A DNA stretch of 58,248 nt from Sulfurovum sp. (GCA_027012955.1 JALUYL010000048.1:1-58248), one strand, 5' to 3'. Shown: positions 8,923 to 16,901, numbered from the stretch's first letter. Notes: generated by a model from the letters alone, not told the origin. Numbers and translations: made by a program.

Positions 8923-9847
8923 AAGATCAGATAGAGTACAGCCAGTTAGATTGTCACCAGATTTTTTCCCTTTAGATATACATAAATCTATGTTTATTAA
9001 TGATTTGATGATAACTATTCCTTCTAGCTATGTAAAAATGTGGGGTGATGTGCTTTTAGCTAGATGTAAGAAGGGGATATGGGAAGTCAATATTCAGTAT
9101 ACATCACCAAAAGAATTAGGTAGAGAAAATTATATTTTTCCTGCAAAATTAACTTTATCTGATATTAAAAAAAGAAATAAAGAAAGCTCATTCCGATTAA
9201 AGTGGGATAATGAATTTGCAGTACAAGTTGCAAAAGACTATCCAAAAAGTTTTGTAAGAGCTTTAGAGTTTCATATTGGAGATGAGTACTATAAAAAATT
9301 AAGATATACAGAGTTCGACATTGGTGGATTTAAAGAACAGCTACAAGTAAAAATTAAATGGAAAGATGATAAACCAACTATTGTCATTAAAGAATTCTTT
9401 AGAGTTAAAGATGAGTCTCAAGGTTTTCCTAAAGTATTTAAGGAACTTAGTTCTTATTTGATAGCAGATTATCTTTTGAGTTCAGAAGATGAACTTTTAA
9501 GAAGAATTCAAATTACTGATTGGAAAAAAAGAATAGAAATAACGAAAGAAGTGAATGAAAATAATATTTATATATTATTGAATAGAGAGGAGAAAAAAGT
9601 TTATTTTGGTGAAACCAAACAATCATTATCTCAGAGATATCCACTCACACAAAAACATCATTCATTTGAAAATTGGAATGAATATTCTATCATTCAACTA
9701 CCTCCTGAAACTTCTAATCATACTAGATTACTTATAGAACGTGTATTAATAGCAGTCGGATCAAAATTATTTCCAAATTTTATTGTAAAAGAAGCTCCTG
9801 TTTTAGATAGGGAAAATGGACTTGAATTGCAGAATAAGAAAAAATAA
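8915..9847 (+). CDS. GIY-YIG-type restriction endonuclease (putative)
   Basis: 310 aa, overlapping the methyltransferase by 8 nt. The C-terminal third carries a GIY-YIG nuclease pattern: NIYILLN (first Tyr strand), VYFGET (second strand), SLSQRY (Arg), KHHSFENW (His) and LLIERVLI (metal-binding Glu). The N-terminal ~200 residues (SPDFFPLDIHKSMFINDLM, WKKR) likely provide DNA recognition. GIY-YIG type II enzymes such as Eco29kI share this pairing with a C5-methyltransferase, so the role as cognate nuclease is inferred from motif plus context. The gene is AT-rich like its partner. Specificity is unknown. Confidence 0.75.
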   Translation: MDKRSDRVQPVRLSPDFFPLDIHKSMFINDLMITIPSSYVKMWGDVLLARCKKGIWEVNIQYTSPKELGRENYIFPAKLTLSDIKKRNKESSFRLKWDNEFAVQVAKDYPKSFVRALEFHIGDEYYKKLRYTEFDIGGFKEQLQVKIKWKDDKPTIVIKEFFRVKDESQGFPKVFKELSSYLIADYLLSSEDELLRRIQITDWKKRIEITKEVNENNIYILLNREEKKVYFGETKQSLSQRYPLTQKHHSFENWNEYSIIQLPPETSNHTRLLIERVLIAVGSKLFPNFIVKEAPVLDRENGLELQNKKK

Positions 9848-9901
9848 ATAAAATATCCTAAAATGATATAATATAAACATATAAATACTAGGAAGGTAAA
9901 A

Positions 9902-10222
9902 GTGACAAATCATGTAGTAAATTATAATCAACTCATAAAAGATTGCTTTTGGGAATATAGTATGAGCAGTGATGATATTTTAGCTTTAGCAAAAAGTGAT
10001 GATTTGAAAGAGCAAGAATTTCTTTTTGAAAAACTTCTTCTAAATAGTACACGACTTTTTAAAAGTATGGAAATTTTTGACAGAGAAAGTCTAAGTCACT
10101 TGATTAGCATGTATGCTGTACCAAAGTTTAATCACGACTTTATAGCACGTAGAAAAAACATGCTCGAATATTATTTCCTAGATAAGCCATTGACAGTAAA
10201 TGAGTTAAAATGGACAGCATAG
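9902..10222 (+). CDS. Partner/antitoxin of an AbiEii-like toxin (putative)
   Basis: 106 aa starting at GTG 9902, supported by AGGAAGGTAAAA upstream; a TATAAT at about 9869 could be the promoter. The protein is helical, with no domain I recognise (IKDCFWEYSMSSDDILALAKS, then a C-terminal segment ending in KPLTVNELKW). Its 13-nt overlap with the AbiEii-type nucleotidyltransferase gene and the small size suggest a cognate antitoxin. It is not a typical AbiEi with a winged helix. Function is by context only. Confidence 0.6.
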   Translation: MTNHVVNYNQLIKDCFWEYSMSSDDILALAKSDDLKEQEFLFEKLLLNSTRLFKSMEIFDRESLSHLISMYAVPKFNHDFIARRKNMLEYYFLDKPLTVNELKWTA

Positions 10223-10851
10223 ATTACAGAAAACTATATGCATTACAAGACAAAGTCCTGGATGTTGTTTTTACTGTGGAAGATGAATTTTATCTTACTG
10301 GAGGAACAGCACTCTCTAGGTTTTATCAAGAAAAAAGATATTCTGATGATTTAGATTTTTTTACAAACAGCTCTAGCAGATTTAACTATGCAGTAAAAAA
10401 TATTATCAACGAGCTATCGAAATTTTTTGAGGTAGAATATGAACTAGAGTCCAGAGATTTTATTAGAGTAAAAATCAATAACTTACTTCAAGTTGATTTC
10501 GTGAATGATAGAGTGCCTAGGTATAAAGAACCTAGTATTTTAAAAAATGGGTATAAAATAGATACTATAGAAAATATATTGAGTAATAAAATTACAGCGG
10601 TGATTGGTAGAGATAACCCTAAAGATATTTTTGATATATATCTCATTTCTAAATTTTATACTATAGATTGGACTGAGATATTAGAATCTGCAGGAGAGAA
10701 ATCAGTTTTTAACTTTGATGATTTGATTATTCGGTTAAAAAGCTTTCCTGCCTCACTTTTACAAAATATTAATGTGATAGATAAAGATTTTTTAGATAAC
10801 TTTCAAGATGAGTTTGCAAAAATAATAGAAACAATACAAAAGGAAAACTAA
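10210..10851 (+). CDS. AbiEii-type nucleotidyltransferase toxin (DUF1814)
   Basis: 213 aa. The pattern FYLTGGTALSRFYQEKRYSDDLDFF is the GGTxLS...SxDLDF nucleotidyltransferase signature of AbiEii/MenT toxins. It is followed by VKINNLLQVDFVNDR (third acidic residue) and the conserved KITAVIGRDNPKDIFDIYLI. Such toxins modify tRNA or other targets and cause growth arrest, often as abortive phage defence. The upstream 106-aa partner overlaps it by 13 nt, and it follows the R-M genes, extending the defence island. The downstream yajQ begins 1 nt after its stop, yet base use changes there, marking the island border. Confidence 0.82.
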   Translation: MDSIDYRKLYALQDKVLDVVFTVEDEFYLTGGTALSRFYQEKRYSDDLDFFTNSSSRFNYAVKNIINELSKFFEVEYELESRDFIRVKINNLLQVDFVNDRVPRYKEPSILKNGYKIDTIENILSNKITAVIGRDNPKDIFDIYLISKFYTIDWTEILESAGEKSVFNFDDLIIRLKSFPASLLQNINVIDKDFLDNFQDEFAKIIETIQKEN

Positions 10852-10852
10852 C

Positions 10853-11350
10853 ATGGCAAAAGACCACTATTTCGACATAACCGCAAAGCTAGACATGATG
10901 GAGATGAAGAATGCTATCGTGATGGCAGAGAAAGAGGTAGCAACGCGTTTTGACTTTAAGGGTGTGAAGGCTGAGATAAATTTGAATGAACAGGCAAAGA
11001 CACTCTCTTTGAGTTCTTCTACAGACTCTAAGATAGATGCACTTAAAGACATACTTATCTCTAAACTCATCAAACGTAACATCGCAGGGAAATCTCTCGA
11101 AGAGGTGAAGACTGAGGGTATAAGTGGCGGAAACACGAAAGTGATTTACCGCATCGTAGATACCATAGACAAAGATGAAGCCAAGCAGATAGTTAAAGCT
11201 ATAAAAGCGATGAAAGTAAAAGTGACTCCTTCTATACAGGGTGATGAAGTACGTGTGTCAGGTAAGAAGATAGATGATTTACAGGCTGTGATGGCTGAGG
11301 TGAAGACGCTTGATTTGAAGGCACCGTTGGTGTTTGGGAATTTTAAATAA
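10853..11350 (+). CDS. yajQ: YajQ-family nucleotide-binding protein
   Basis: 165 aa with the family start DHYFDITAKLDMMEMKNAIVMAEKEV, the central TRFDFKG motif, and the end VSGKKIDDLQAVMAEVK. The protein is two ferredoxin-like domains; family members bind cyclic di-GMP or nucleotides and affect biofilm and virulence in other bacteria. The start ATG is 1 nt after the AbiEii stop with AAAGGAAAAC as ribosome site. The conserved length suggests an intact core gene to the right of the inserted defence island. Confidence 0.92.
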   Translation: MAKDHYFDITAKLDMMEMKNAIVMAEKEVATRFDFKGVKAEINLNEQAKTLSLSSSTDSKIDALKDILISKLIKRNIAGKSLEEVKTEGISGGNTKVIYRIVDTIDKDEAKQIVKAIKAMKVKVTPSIQGDEVRVSGKKIDDLQAVMAEVKTLDLKAPLVFGNFK

Positions 11351-11353
11351 TTT

Positions 11354-11447
11354 GTAGGGTGCGTTTGCTAACGTACCACATAATAAAACTTGCAATAACA
11401 CTTTTACCGCAAGGGTTATAAAAGGTGCTGTGGCAACAGCACCCTAC
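11354..11447. repeat. GTAGGG/CCCTAC palindromic element, copy A
   Basis: 94 bp bounded by GTAGGGTGC and GCACCCTAC. Each end makes its own hairpin: GGTGCGTTTGCTAACGTACC at the left and GGTGCTGT-GGCA-ACAGCACC at the right. Related copies lie at 20837, 51342 and 53347. It fills the gap between the convergent yajQ and the Cys-rich ORF and may also act as a two-way terminator. Confidence 0.7.
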
Positions 11448-11453
11448 CAAGAT

Positions 11454-11705
11454 TTATGATGAACAGTGCCCACCACCACAGCATCCGCCTGTGCTCTCTT
11501 GAGGTTTTGCTTCTACTCTTATGGTAAACGTGTCACCTGTCTCTTGGGTGTAAAACATATGCTTTTGACAGAATGTTTGGTTCATATGGCTCTCCATGAG
11601 TTTTGCTTCCATAAGCGCATCATCTTTACTTGCAAAGCTTTGATTATTTTGAAAGTCTGATTTTTTAAAGCACCCACACTCTTTTTCTACATTTATTGTA
11701 AACAT
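11454..11705 (-). CDS. Small cysteine-rich protein, putative metal binding
   Basis: 83 aa on the minus strand, with AAAGGATAAC as ribosome site. The N-terminus has KECGCFKKSDF, and the C-terminus ends in TGGCCGGGHCSS, a Cys/His/Gly tail typical of metal-handling proteins. The middle is rich in charged and Met residues (ALMEAKLMESHMNQTFCQKH). It is divergent from the formate-dehydrogenase-like gene with 112 nt between starts. I do not recognise a named family; a role in metal or sulfur delivery to the adjacent molybdoenzyme is only a guess. Confidence 0.6.
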   Translation of the reverse strand: MFTINVEKECGCFKKSDFQNNQSFASKDDALMEAKLMESHMNQTFCQKHMFYTQETGDTFTIRVEAKPQESTGGCCGGGHCSS

Positions 11706-11817
11706 TGTTATCCTTTAGGTATAATTTGTTCGATAATAACCAACTTATATTAAATAAACTTGATTTTAAGTGTAATTAGGATAAATTTAGTCTTATTAGG
11801 TTTCATAAGGGCAAAAA

Positions 11818-13947
11818 ATGACAAAAAAAAATGATGCAGCAAAAGAACAATCACGTAGAGAGATAGAAAGTGTTTGTACCTATTGTGGTGTAGGGTGTGA
11901 CATCACTGGTGTGGTAGAAAACAATAAAATAGTCAAGATGTATGCCCAAAAAGATGGTGTAGTATCTGAAGGAAACCTTTGTATCAAAGGGAAGTACGGC
12001 TATGACTTTGTGGACTCTAAAGACCGTATACGTGAGCCTCGTGTACGTAAAACTTTTTTAGATAAAAACCCACACATCAAAGATGCTTTTGCAGACAAGC
12101 TTGAACCCTTTAACGATGCGTTTTTGACGTGTGATGTGGATACTGCTACAAGCATCGCTACCATGAAGCTAGATGAAATTAAAAAGAAGTATGGTGGAGA
12201 CAGTTTTTGTGCCATAGGAGGTGCTAGAACGTCATGTGAGGGAGCTTATGCCTTTCAGAAATTCTGTCGTGAAACGATGGACTCTCCACACGTAGACAAC
12301 TGTGCAAGAGTTTGTCACTCTCCAAGCCTTAAGGGGATGCGTGCCACTATGGGTGAGGGTGCAGCGACCAACCCATACAATGACATCTATGAGACTGAGT
12401 TTATGGTGGTCATAGGTTCTAATACGATGGAAGCGCACCCTATCATCGCAAACCGTATCATCAACGTGGCAAAACAGAACAATAACCTAGCAGTCATAGA
12501 TGTACGTGAGACAAAACTTGCGAAACTTGCAAAGCATAACTGTGTCATCCCTTTTGAATCTAACTTGCTTATGCTTAACATGATGGCGTATGTGATTATC
12601 GATGAAGAGTTGTATGACCAGAGTTTTATAGACAACCGTACCAAAGGCTTTGATGCTTTTAAAGAGAAAATACTTAATGACCCTTATGCCAACCCAGAGT
12701 TTTTCAAAAAAGTAGAAGGGTATGAGTACCTAGCGAAGATGATTCCTAACATCGCCAGAGAATATGCGGTGAAAAAATCTATGATTTTCTGGGGACTTGG
12801 GATTACGCAAAACCTAGATGGCTCTTATGCAGTGATGGCGATAACACATCTCGCACTAATGACAGGAAATGTAGGTAAAACAGGGGCAGGACTTATGCCT
12901 TTACGTGGACAGAATAACGTACAAGGTGCTTGTGATATGGGATGTTTACCATACTTTGCACCAGACTATCAAAAGCCAAAGGTTGAAGGACTCATGACCC
13001 CACAGCTGATGGATGGTATGTTAGAGGGGCGTATTAAAGCGTTAATCGCTATGGGCGAAGACATTACGCACATTCACCCCAACATAAACAAAATAGATAA
13101 AGCTATGGATGAACTGGAGTTCTGTATGGTACAGGACTTATTTATGGTAGATGTGACAAAGAAAGCAGATATCGTTATAGGGGTAAAATCTGCCTATGAA
13201 AAAACAGGTGTCTATGTCAACGCAATGCGTAGACTACATCTCTCCCAGCCCATCGTAGAGTCTGACTTGCCAGATGATTGGGAGGTACTTACTCAGATGG
13301 CAGAAAAATTAGGTGATGGTAAAAACTTCAACTTCAAAACCAGTGAAGATGTATGGAACGAGGTACGTGAAGTAGCGCCTATACGTTTCTCAGGTGCAAA
13401 CTACTACAGACTAGCGCGTCACCGAAAGCGTGGTATGCAATGGCCTATTTATAATGAAGACACACCTATCTTGCATTTGTTGGACTTCCGTACTGAAGAT
13501 GGTCTAGGTAAGTATGTGTATAAACAGTATGAACCACGCGGACAAGTGCAAGAGATACTTGGTGGTACATTCTTTAAAGATGGTTATGAGGGTTACTACC
13601 TTACCACTGGACGTACACTAGCACATTACAATAATGCTGCACAAACAAAGCAGACCAATAAACTTCTCAGTAAATATGATGAAGATTTGTTGTTGGCACC
13701 ACTGGAAGATGAAGTGAAACTAGGCAACAAAGTCATACTCAAGTCAGAGTATGGAGAGAGTGAAGCCCTTACTGTGAAATTTACAAATAAAGTCAAATCG
13801 CGTACACTATTTTGTACCTTCCACCACGCAAAAAGCCGCCTCAACGCAGTCTTTGGAGACGAAGCCGATGAACTCATCTGGACAGCACGCTTTAAGTCCA
13901 TTAAAGTAGACATCATCCCTGTTGGGGATGAAGTGGCTTGTGGGTAG
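11818..13947 (+). CDS. Molybdopterin oxidoreductase, formate dehydrogenase-H-like (Cys form)
   Basis: 709 aa, close to the 715 aa of FdhF. The N-terminal VCTYCGVGCDITG...GNLCIKGKYGYDF binds one 4Fe-4S cluster (CxxCxxxC-x~27-C). DNCARVCHSPSLKG provides the Mo ligand, here Cys (TGT) where FdhF has selenocysteine, followed by the catalytic His. MPLRGQNNVQGACDMG and the C-terminal dinucleotide-binding region (TTGRTLAHYNNAAQT) are FdhA/F-like. It oxidises formate or, in reverse, reduces CO2. There is no Tat signal, so it is cytoplasmic. No adjacent FeS or membrane subunit is present, so its electron partner is unknown; a nitrate-reductase role is less likely. Confidence 0.82.
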   Translation: MTKKNDAAKEQSRREIESVCTYCGVGCDITGVVENNKIVKMYAQKDGVVSEGNLCIKGKYGYDFVDSKDRIREPRVRKTFLDKNPHIKDAFADKLEPFNDAFLTCDVDTATSIATMKLDEIKKKYGGDSFCAIGGARTSCEGAYAFQKFCRETMDSPHVDNCARVCHSPSLKGMRATMGEGAATNPYNDIYETEFMVVIGSNTMEAHPIIANRIINVAKQNNNLAVIDVRETKLAKLAKHNCVIPFESNLLMLNMMAYVIIDEELYDQSFIDNRTKGFDAFKEKILNDPYANPEFFKKVEGYEYLAKMIPNIAREYAVKKSMIFWGLGITQNLDGSYAVMAITHLALMTGNVGKTGAGLMPLRGQNNVQGACDMGCLPYFAPDYQKPKVEGLMTPQLMDGMLEGRIKALIAMGEDITHIHPNINKIDKAMDELEFCMVQDLFMVDVTKKADIVIGVKSAYEKTGVYVNAMRRLHLSQPIVESDLPDDWEVLTQMAEKLGDGKNFNFKTSEDVWNEVREVAPIRFSGANYYRLARHRKRGMQWPIYNEDTPILHLLDFRTEDGLGKYVYKQYEPRGQVQEILGGTFFKDGYEGYYLTTGRTLAHYNNAAQTKQTNKLLSKYDEDLLLAPLEDEVKLGNKVILKSEYGESEALTVKFTNKVKSRTLFCTFHHAKSRLNAVFGDEADELIWTARFKSIKVDIIPVGDEVACG

Positions 13948-14012
13948 AGGTTAAGAATCCAATTAAAAATAAAGTAGAGTAATTCTACACATTAACTCCA
14001 CATAAAAGGGCG

Positions 14013-14018
14013 TATACT
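14013..14018 (+). promoter_or_regulatory. Probable -10 before the P460-like gene
   Basis: GCGTATACTTC contains a TATACT hexamer, 30 nt before the start codon. A GTAGA-GTAAT-TCTAC stem lies just upstream and may end the formate-dehydrogenase transcript. Confidence 0.35.
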
Positions 14019-14048
14019 TCATTAATCTTTAAATTGAAAGGAAATAAA

Positions 14049-14600
14049 ATGAAAGATTTTAGAAAAGTATTAGCTCTACTTGCAGTGGCAGGCTCAGTGG
14101 TATTAATGAGTGGCTGTTCCCCTATGAAAAGTATGATGGGTATCGTTTTTGGAACAGACGATGATATCGCTTATGGTAATCAATTATGGCAGAAGATGGA
14201 AGATAAAGGTTTTAATAGCGTGAACTCTTCAGTGCATGTGGGAACAGAACCCCATGGAAATATATTGGAGGTCATTGAAGGTAAAATTGACGGGAAAACA
14301 GTGATTGTTAAACGTAATTATAGAGGTGAAGGATTGACAGTTGAGCAAGTAAAAGCAGATCGTCAAAAATATCTAAAAGCCATTACCGTGATGGCAAAAA
14401 GAGAGAGTGGATATGACAGTGACAATCAGGATTGGTTTTGGGTAAAGTATAAACCAGATGGTACATATTTTAATAAAATGGGTATAATCCCAATGGTTGG
14501 GCGTGTAGCAAAAGGTAAATCAATTGGATGTATCGCGTGTCACGCAAAATCATCAAATTATCGATTTACACCTAAATCAATGATTAAAGAATTACATTAA
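14049..14600 (+). CDS. Haem lipoprotein, cytochrome P460 / cytochrome c'-beta-like
   Basis: 183 aa from the ATG at 14049, which has AAAGGAAATAAA before it; the 14034 start lacks this. Residues 1-22 are a lipoprotein signal ending in LMSGCS, so it is anchored at Cys in the envelope. One haem motif, CIACH, sits near the C-terminus (161-165), and the preceding QDWFWVKYKPDGT block resembles the cytochrome P460/c'-beta family, which oxidises hydroxylamine or binds NO. In a genome with nap and nor this suggests a role in N-oxide handling. It is monocistronic. The family call rests on motif order and not on a search. Confidence 0.65.
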   Translation: MKDFRKVLALLAVAGSVVLMSGCSPMKSMMGIVFGTDDDIAYGNQLWQKMEDKGFNSVNSSVHVGTEPHGNILEVIEGKIDGKTVIVKRNYRGEGLTVEQVKADRQKYLKAITVMAKRESGYDSDNQDWFWVKYKPDGTYFNKMGIIPMVGRVAKGKSIGCIACHAKSSNYRFTPKSMIKELH

Positions 14601-14638
14601 TAATCATTCTACTACTCCAAAATAAATGAGTATTCGAG

Positions 14639-14695
14639 GTAAAAATATGACAATATGACATATTTTTACCTTCTTCCCCTTTTTTGTGCCATACT
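14639..14695 (+). promoter_or_regulatory. Tandem ATATGACA-box promoter module, copy 2 (ORF6N gene)
   Basis: Two perfect ATATGACA boxes (14645-14652 and 14653-14660) lie within GGTAAAAATATG...CATATTTTTACC, a 12-nt perfect palindrome. Then follow 29 nt and CATACT (14690-14695) with an upstream TG. Same architecture as at 7511 and 41005. Confidence 0.6.
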
Positions 14696-14712
14696 ACTTA
14701 CATACTAAACCT

Positions 14713-14733
14713 AAGGTCACAAATTGTGACCTT
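14713..14733. promoter_or_regulatory. Palindromic operator in the ORF6N leader
   Basis: AGGTCACAAATTGTGACCT, extended by one A/T pair on each side, is a perfect 21-nt dyad (8-nt arms around AAATT). It lies between the -10 and the start codon of the ORF6N gene, ideally placed for autorepression. Confidence 0.6.
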
Positions 14734-14748
14734 AAAGATGGAGTAGCT

Positions 14749-15261
14749 ATGCATGAATTAACAATACCCATACATCATAAAATCTATACACTTCGTGGTA
14801 AGCAGATAATGCTCGATGAAGATTTGGCAGAATTGTATGAAGTAGAGACAAGAAGATTAAATGAACAAGTAAAAAGAAATAGTGAAAGATTTCCAGATGA
14901 TTTTATGTTTCAATTGACAAAAAATGAGTATGAAAACTTGAAGTCGCAATTTGCGATATCAAGTTTAGAAGAGCATGGGGGTAGAAGAAAAATGCCTTAT
15001 GCTTTTACAGAAAATGGTGTCTATATGCTTTCAGCTGTACTCAAAAGCAAGGTTGCCATCGAGGTGAGTATAGAGATTATGCGTACCTTTACGAAACTTA
15101 GAGAGTTTACTTTGCACTATAATGCCTTAGCCAAACAACTCATAGAACTCGAACGCAAAAATGACAAGAAGTTTAAAGAGGTGTTTCATATTTTAGATAC
15201 TTTGGTGAATGAGACAAAAAAGACAGATGAAAAAGTGATGGGGTTTATACGTGATGCGTGA
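14749..15261 (+). CDS. ORF6N-domain DNA-binding protein
   Basis: 170 aa using the ATG at 14749 (GATGGAG ribosome site); the ORF-track start at 14686 lies upstream of the palindrome and overlaps the -10, so it is rejected. The N-terminal ~90 residues are the ORF6N domain: IYTLRGKQIMLDEDLAELYEVETRRLNEQVKRNSERFPDDFMFQL, with the conserved AFTENGVYMLSAVL. The C-terminus is a coiled-coil-like helix (YNALAKQLIELERKNDKKFKEV). These are phage-type antirepressor/regulatory proteins found in bacteria and phages. The gene overlaps yraN by 8 nt. Its role in the host is unknown. Confidence 0.88.
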   Translation: MHELTIPIHHKIYTLRGKQIMLDEDLAELYEVETRRLNEQVKRNSERFPDDFMFQLTKNEYENLKSQFAISSLEEHGGRRKMPYAFTENGVYMLSAVLKSKVAIEVSIEIMRTFTKLREFTLHYNALAKQLIELERKNDKKFKEVFHILDTLVNETKKTDEKVMGFIRDA

Positions 15262-15598
15262 ACTTCCCAAACTTTTCGGAGACCAAAGTGAGACCCTTGC
15301 GACACAGTTTTTAGAACAAGAGGGTTTTGTGATTTTGGAGCGTAACTACTTTGCCAGAAAACTTGGCGAGATTGACATCATCGCTCAGCAAGAGGATGTG
15401 CTTCATTTTATAGAGGTTAAGAGTGGGAAGTCTGATACTTTTGACCCTGTGTATAATGTAACACCTGCGAAGCTTCGCAAAGTCATCAACTCTGCACAGT
15501 ACTACTTAAAAGTCAAACAGTTAGATTTGGCTTTTAGTATAGATGCCTTGATAGTACGTGGTGATGAGGTGGAATTTATAGAGAATGTTACGCTATAA
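15254..15598 (+). CDS. yraN: YraN-family (UPF0102) endonuclease-like protein
   Basis: About 114 aa, beginning at GTG 15251 or ATG 15254, within the end of the ORF6N gene. The pattern GDQSETLATQFLEQEGFVILERNYFARKLGEIDIIAQQEDVLHFIEVKSGKS is the UPF0102 core, a PD-(D/E)xK-like nuclease fold with E-x-D and E-V-K. Family members are near-universal in bacteria and linked to recombination or DNA uptake, without firm function. The overlap with a regulatory gene of phage type is unusual for yraN. Confidence 0.9.
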   Translation: MRELPKLFGDQSETLATQFLEQEGFVILERNYFARKLGEIDIIAQQEDVLHFIEVKSGKSDTFDPVYNVTPAKLRKVINSAQYYLKVKQLDLAFSIDALIVRGDEVEFIENVTL

Positions 15599-15625
15599 TC
15601 TTATTAAATTATTTTAAGGTATTCC

Positions 15626-16414
15626 ATGCAACTTACAGCTAAACAATTGGCACAATTTAACAAAGATGGTTTTATTGTTTTGCGTGATTTTTTAGATGCA
15701 AAAAGTTGTGATAATATCTTAAGAATGGCACAGATACACCTCGATGCCAAGATAGAACCCATAGAGACAGAGATAGGCTATGACAGTAGAGATAAAGAGT
15801 ATCGTACTTCTGTGACGGATTATAATTCTCATGCAAAAGAAGAGCATATTATTGTGCGTAGATTACGTCAGGTGTATGACCGTGATGCTCTGTTTAAGGC
15901 ATGGATGGAAAATATAAAAATTCGTCCTATTTTGCAACAAGTACTAGACGACCAAGTGGTCATAACTACGGCGCACCATAACTCCATTATGACGAAGATG
16001 CCTTTTTACAGTACGGCTACAGCTTGGCATCAAGACAGACGTTATTGGCGATACAGTGATGACAACTTGGTCAGTGTATGGTTGGCTCTGGATGATGAAC
16101 ATATGGAGAATGGGGTCTTAGAGTTTATTCCAGGTAGTCACACCATGAAGTTTTCCCCAGAGCAGTTTGATGATAAAGAGTATTTTTCAGAAATAAAAGA
16201 AGAGAATAAAAAAATCATAGCTACAAAAGTTTCGACTGATTTACACAAAGGGGATGTCGTGTTGTTTCACTCTCTTTTGCTGCATAGAGCCAATGAAAAT
16301 AGTACAGATAAGCCTAAAATATCTTTTGTCTATACGGTTAAAGGGAAAAAAACAGATGCTATAGAAAATACACGCTCTTCCGAGTTTCCTGAAATAACAT
16401 TAGAAAGACTTTAA
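15626..16414 (+). CDS. Phytanoyl-CoA dioxygenase (PhyH) family protein
   Basis: 262-aa Fe(II)/2-oxoglutarate-dependent oxygenase. TAWHQDRRYWRYSDDNLVSVWLALDD gives the HxD half of the iron facial triad. The later FHSLLLHRANENST provides the distal His and the 2-oxoglutarate-binding Arg. GVLEFIPGSH is the conserved PhyH strand. Substrate cannot be deduced; bacterial relatives hydroxylate lipids, amino acids or secondary metabolites. A TATAAT at about 15594-15599 probably promotes it, overlapping the end of yraN. No pathway partners lie beside it. Confidence 0.82.
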   Translation: MQLTAKQLAQFNKDGFIVLRDFLDAKSCDNILRMAQIHLDAKIEPIETEIGYDSRDKEYRTSVTDYNSHAKEEHIIVRRLRQVYDRDALFKAWMENIKIRPILQQVLDDQVVITTAHHNSIMTKMPFYSTATAWHQDRRYWRYSDDNLVSVWLALDDEHMENGVLEFIPGSHTMKFSPEQFDDKEYFSEIKEENKKIIATKVSTDLHKGDVVLFHSLLLHRANENSTDKPKISFVYTVKGKKTDAIENTRSSEFPEITLERL

Positions 16415-16514
16415 TTAAGAGTTATTTAGTCTGAATAATACACAGATACTACACAACTTTATGGATATTATAAAAAATATAAGTAACGACAATACTTTTA
16501 TAATGAAATTACGC

Positions 16515-16520
16515 TATAAT
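16515..16520 (+). promoter_or_regulatory. -10 of the trxA promoter
   Basis: ACGCTATAATTT, with TATAAT 31 nt before the trxA start; the same GCTATAAT form is seen before rpmE and PhyH. Confidence 0.45.
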
Positions 16521-16550
16521 TTTTGAAATCACAACACAAAGGAATTAAAT

Positions 16551-16868
16551 ATGGCAAAATATGTAGAATTAACAAATGACAATTTTGATGCAACAATCGC
16601 TGAAGGCGTAACAATGGTAGACTTCTGGGCTCCATGGTGTGGACCTTGTAGAATGATTGCTCCAGTTATCGAAGAATTGGCTGAAGATTTTGACGGTAAA
16701 GCAACTATCTGTAAAGTAAACACAGATGAGCAACAAGATATCGCAGTTAAATATGGTATCAGATCTATCCCTGCTATTCTTTTCTTCAAAGATGGTGAAA
16801 TGGTAGACCAAATGGTTGGTGCAGCTTCTAAAGATGCATTTGCTGAAAAAATCAACGCAATACTATAA
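16551..16868 (+). CDS. trxA: Thioredoxin
   Basis: 105 aa with the active site WAPWCGPCRM at residues 28-37 and the cis-proline loop IRSIPAILFF. It is the small disulfide reductant for ribonucleotide reductase, peroxiredoxins and others, reduced by TrxB encoded next. The AAAGGAATTAAAT ribosome site decides the start. Codon use is that of a highly expressed gene. A stem-loop after the gene separates it from trxB, which has its own promoter. Confidence 0.98.
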   Translation: MAKYVELTNDNFDATIAEGVTMVDFWAPWCGPCRMIAPVIEELAEDFDGKATICKVNTDEQQDIAVKYGIRSIPAILFFKDGEMVDQMVGAASKDAFAEKINAIL

Positions 16869-16880
16869 GTTATGCGTTTA

Positions 16881-16901
16881 AAGAGGGATTTCCCCTCTTT
16901 G
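16881..16901 (+). terminator. Stem-loop after trxA
   Basis: AAAGAGGG-ATTT-CCCCTCTTT hairpin 12 nt after the trxA stop; a T-rich tract follows only loosely. Likely terminator. Confidence 0.55.
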
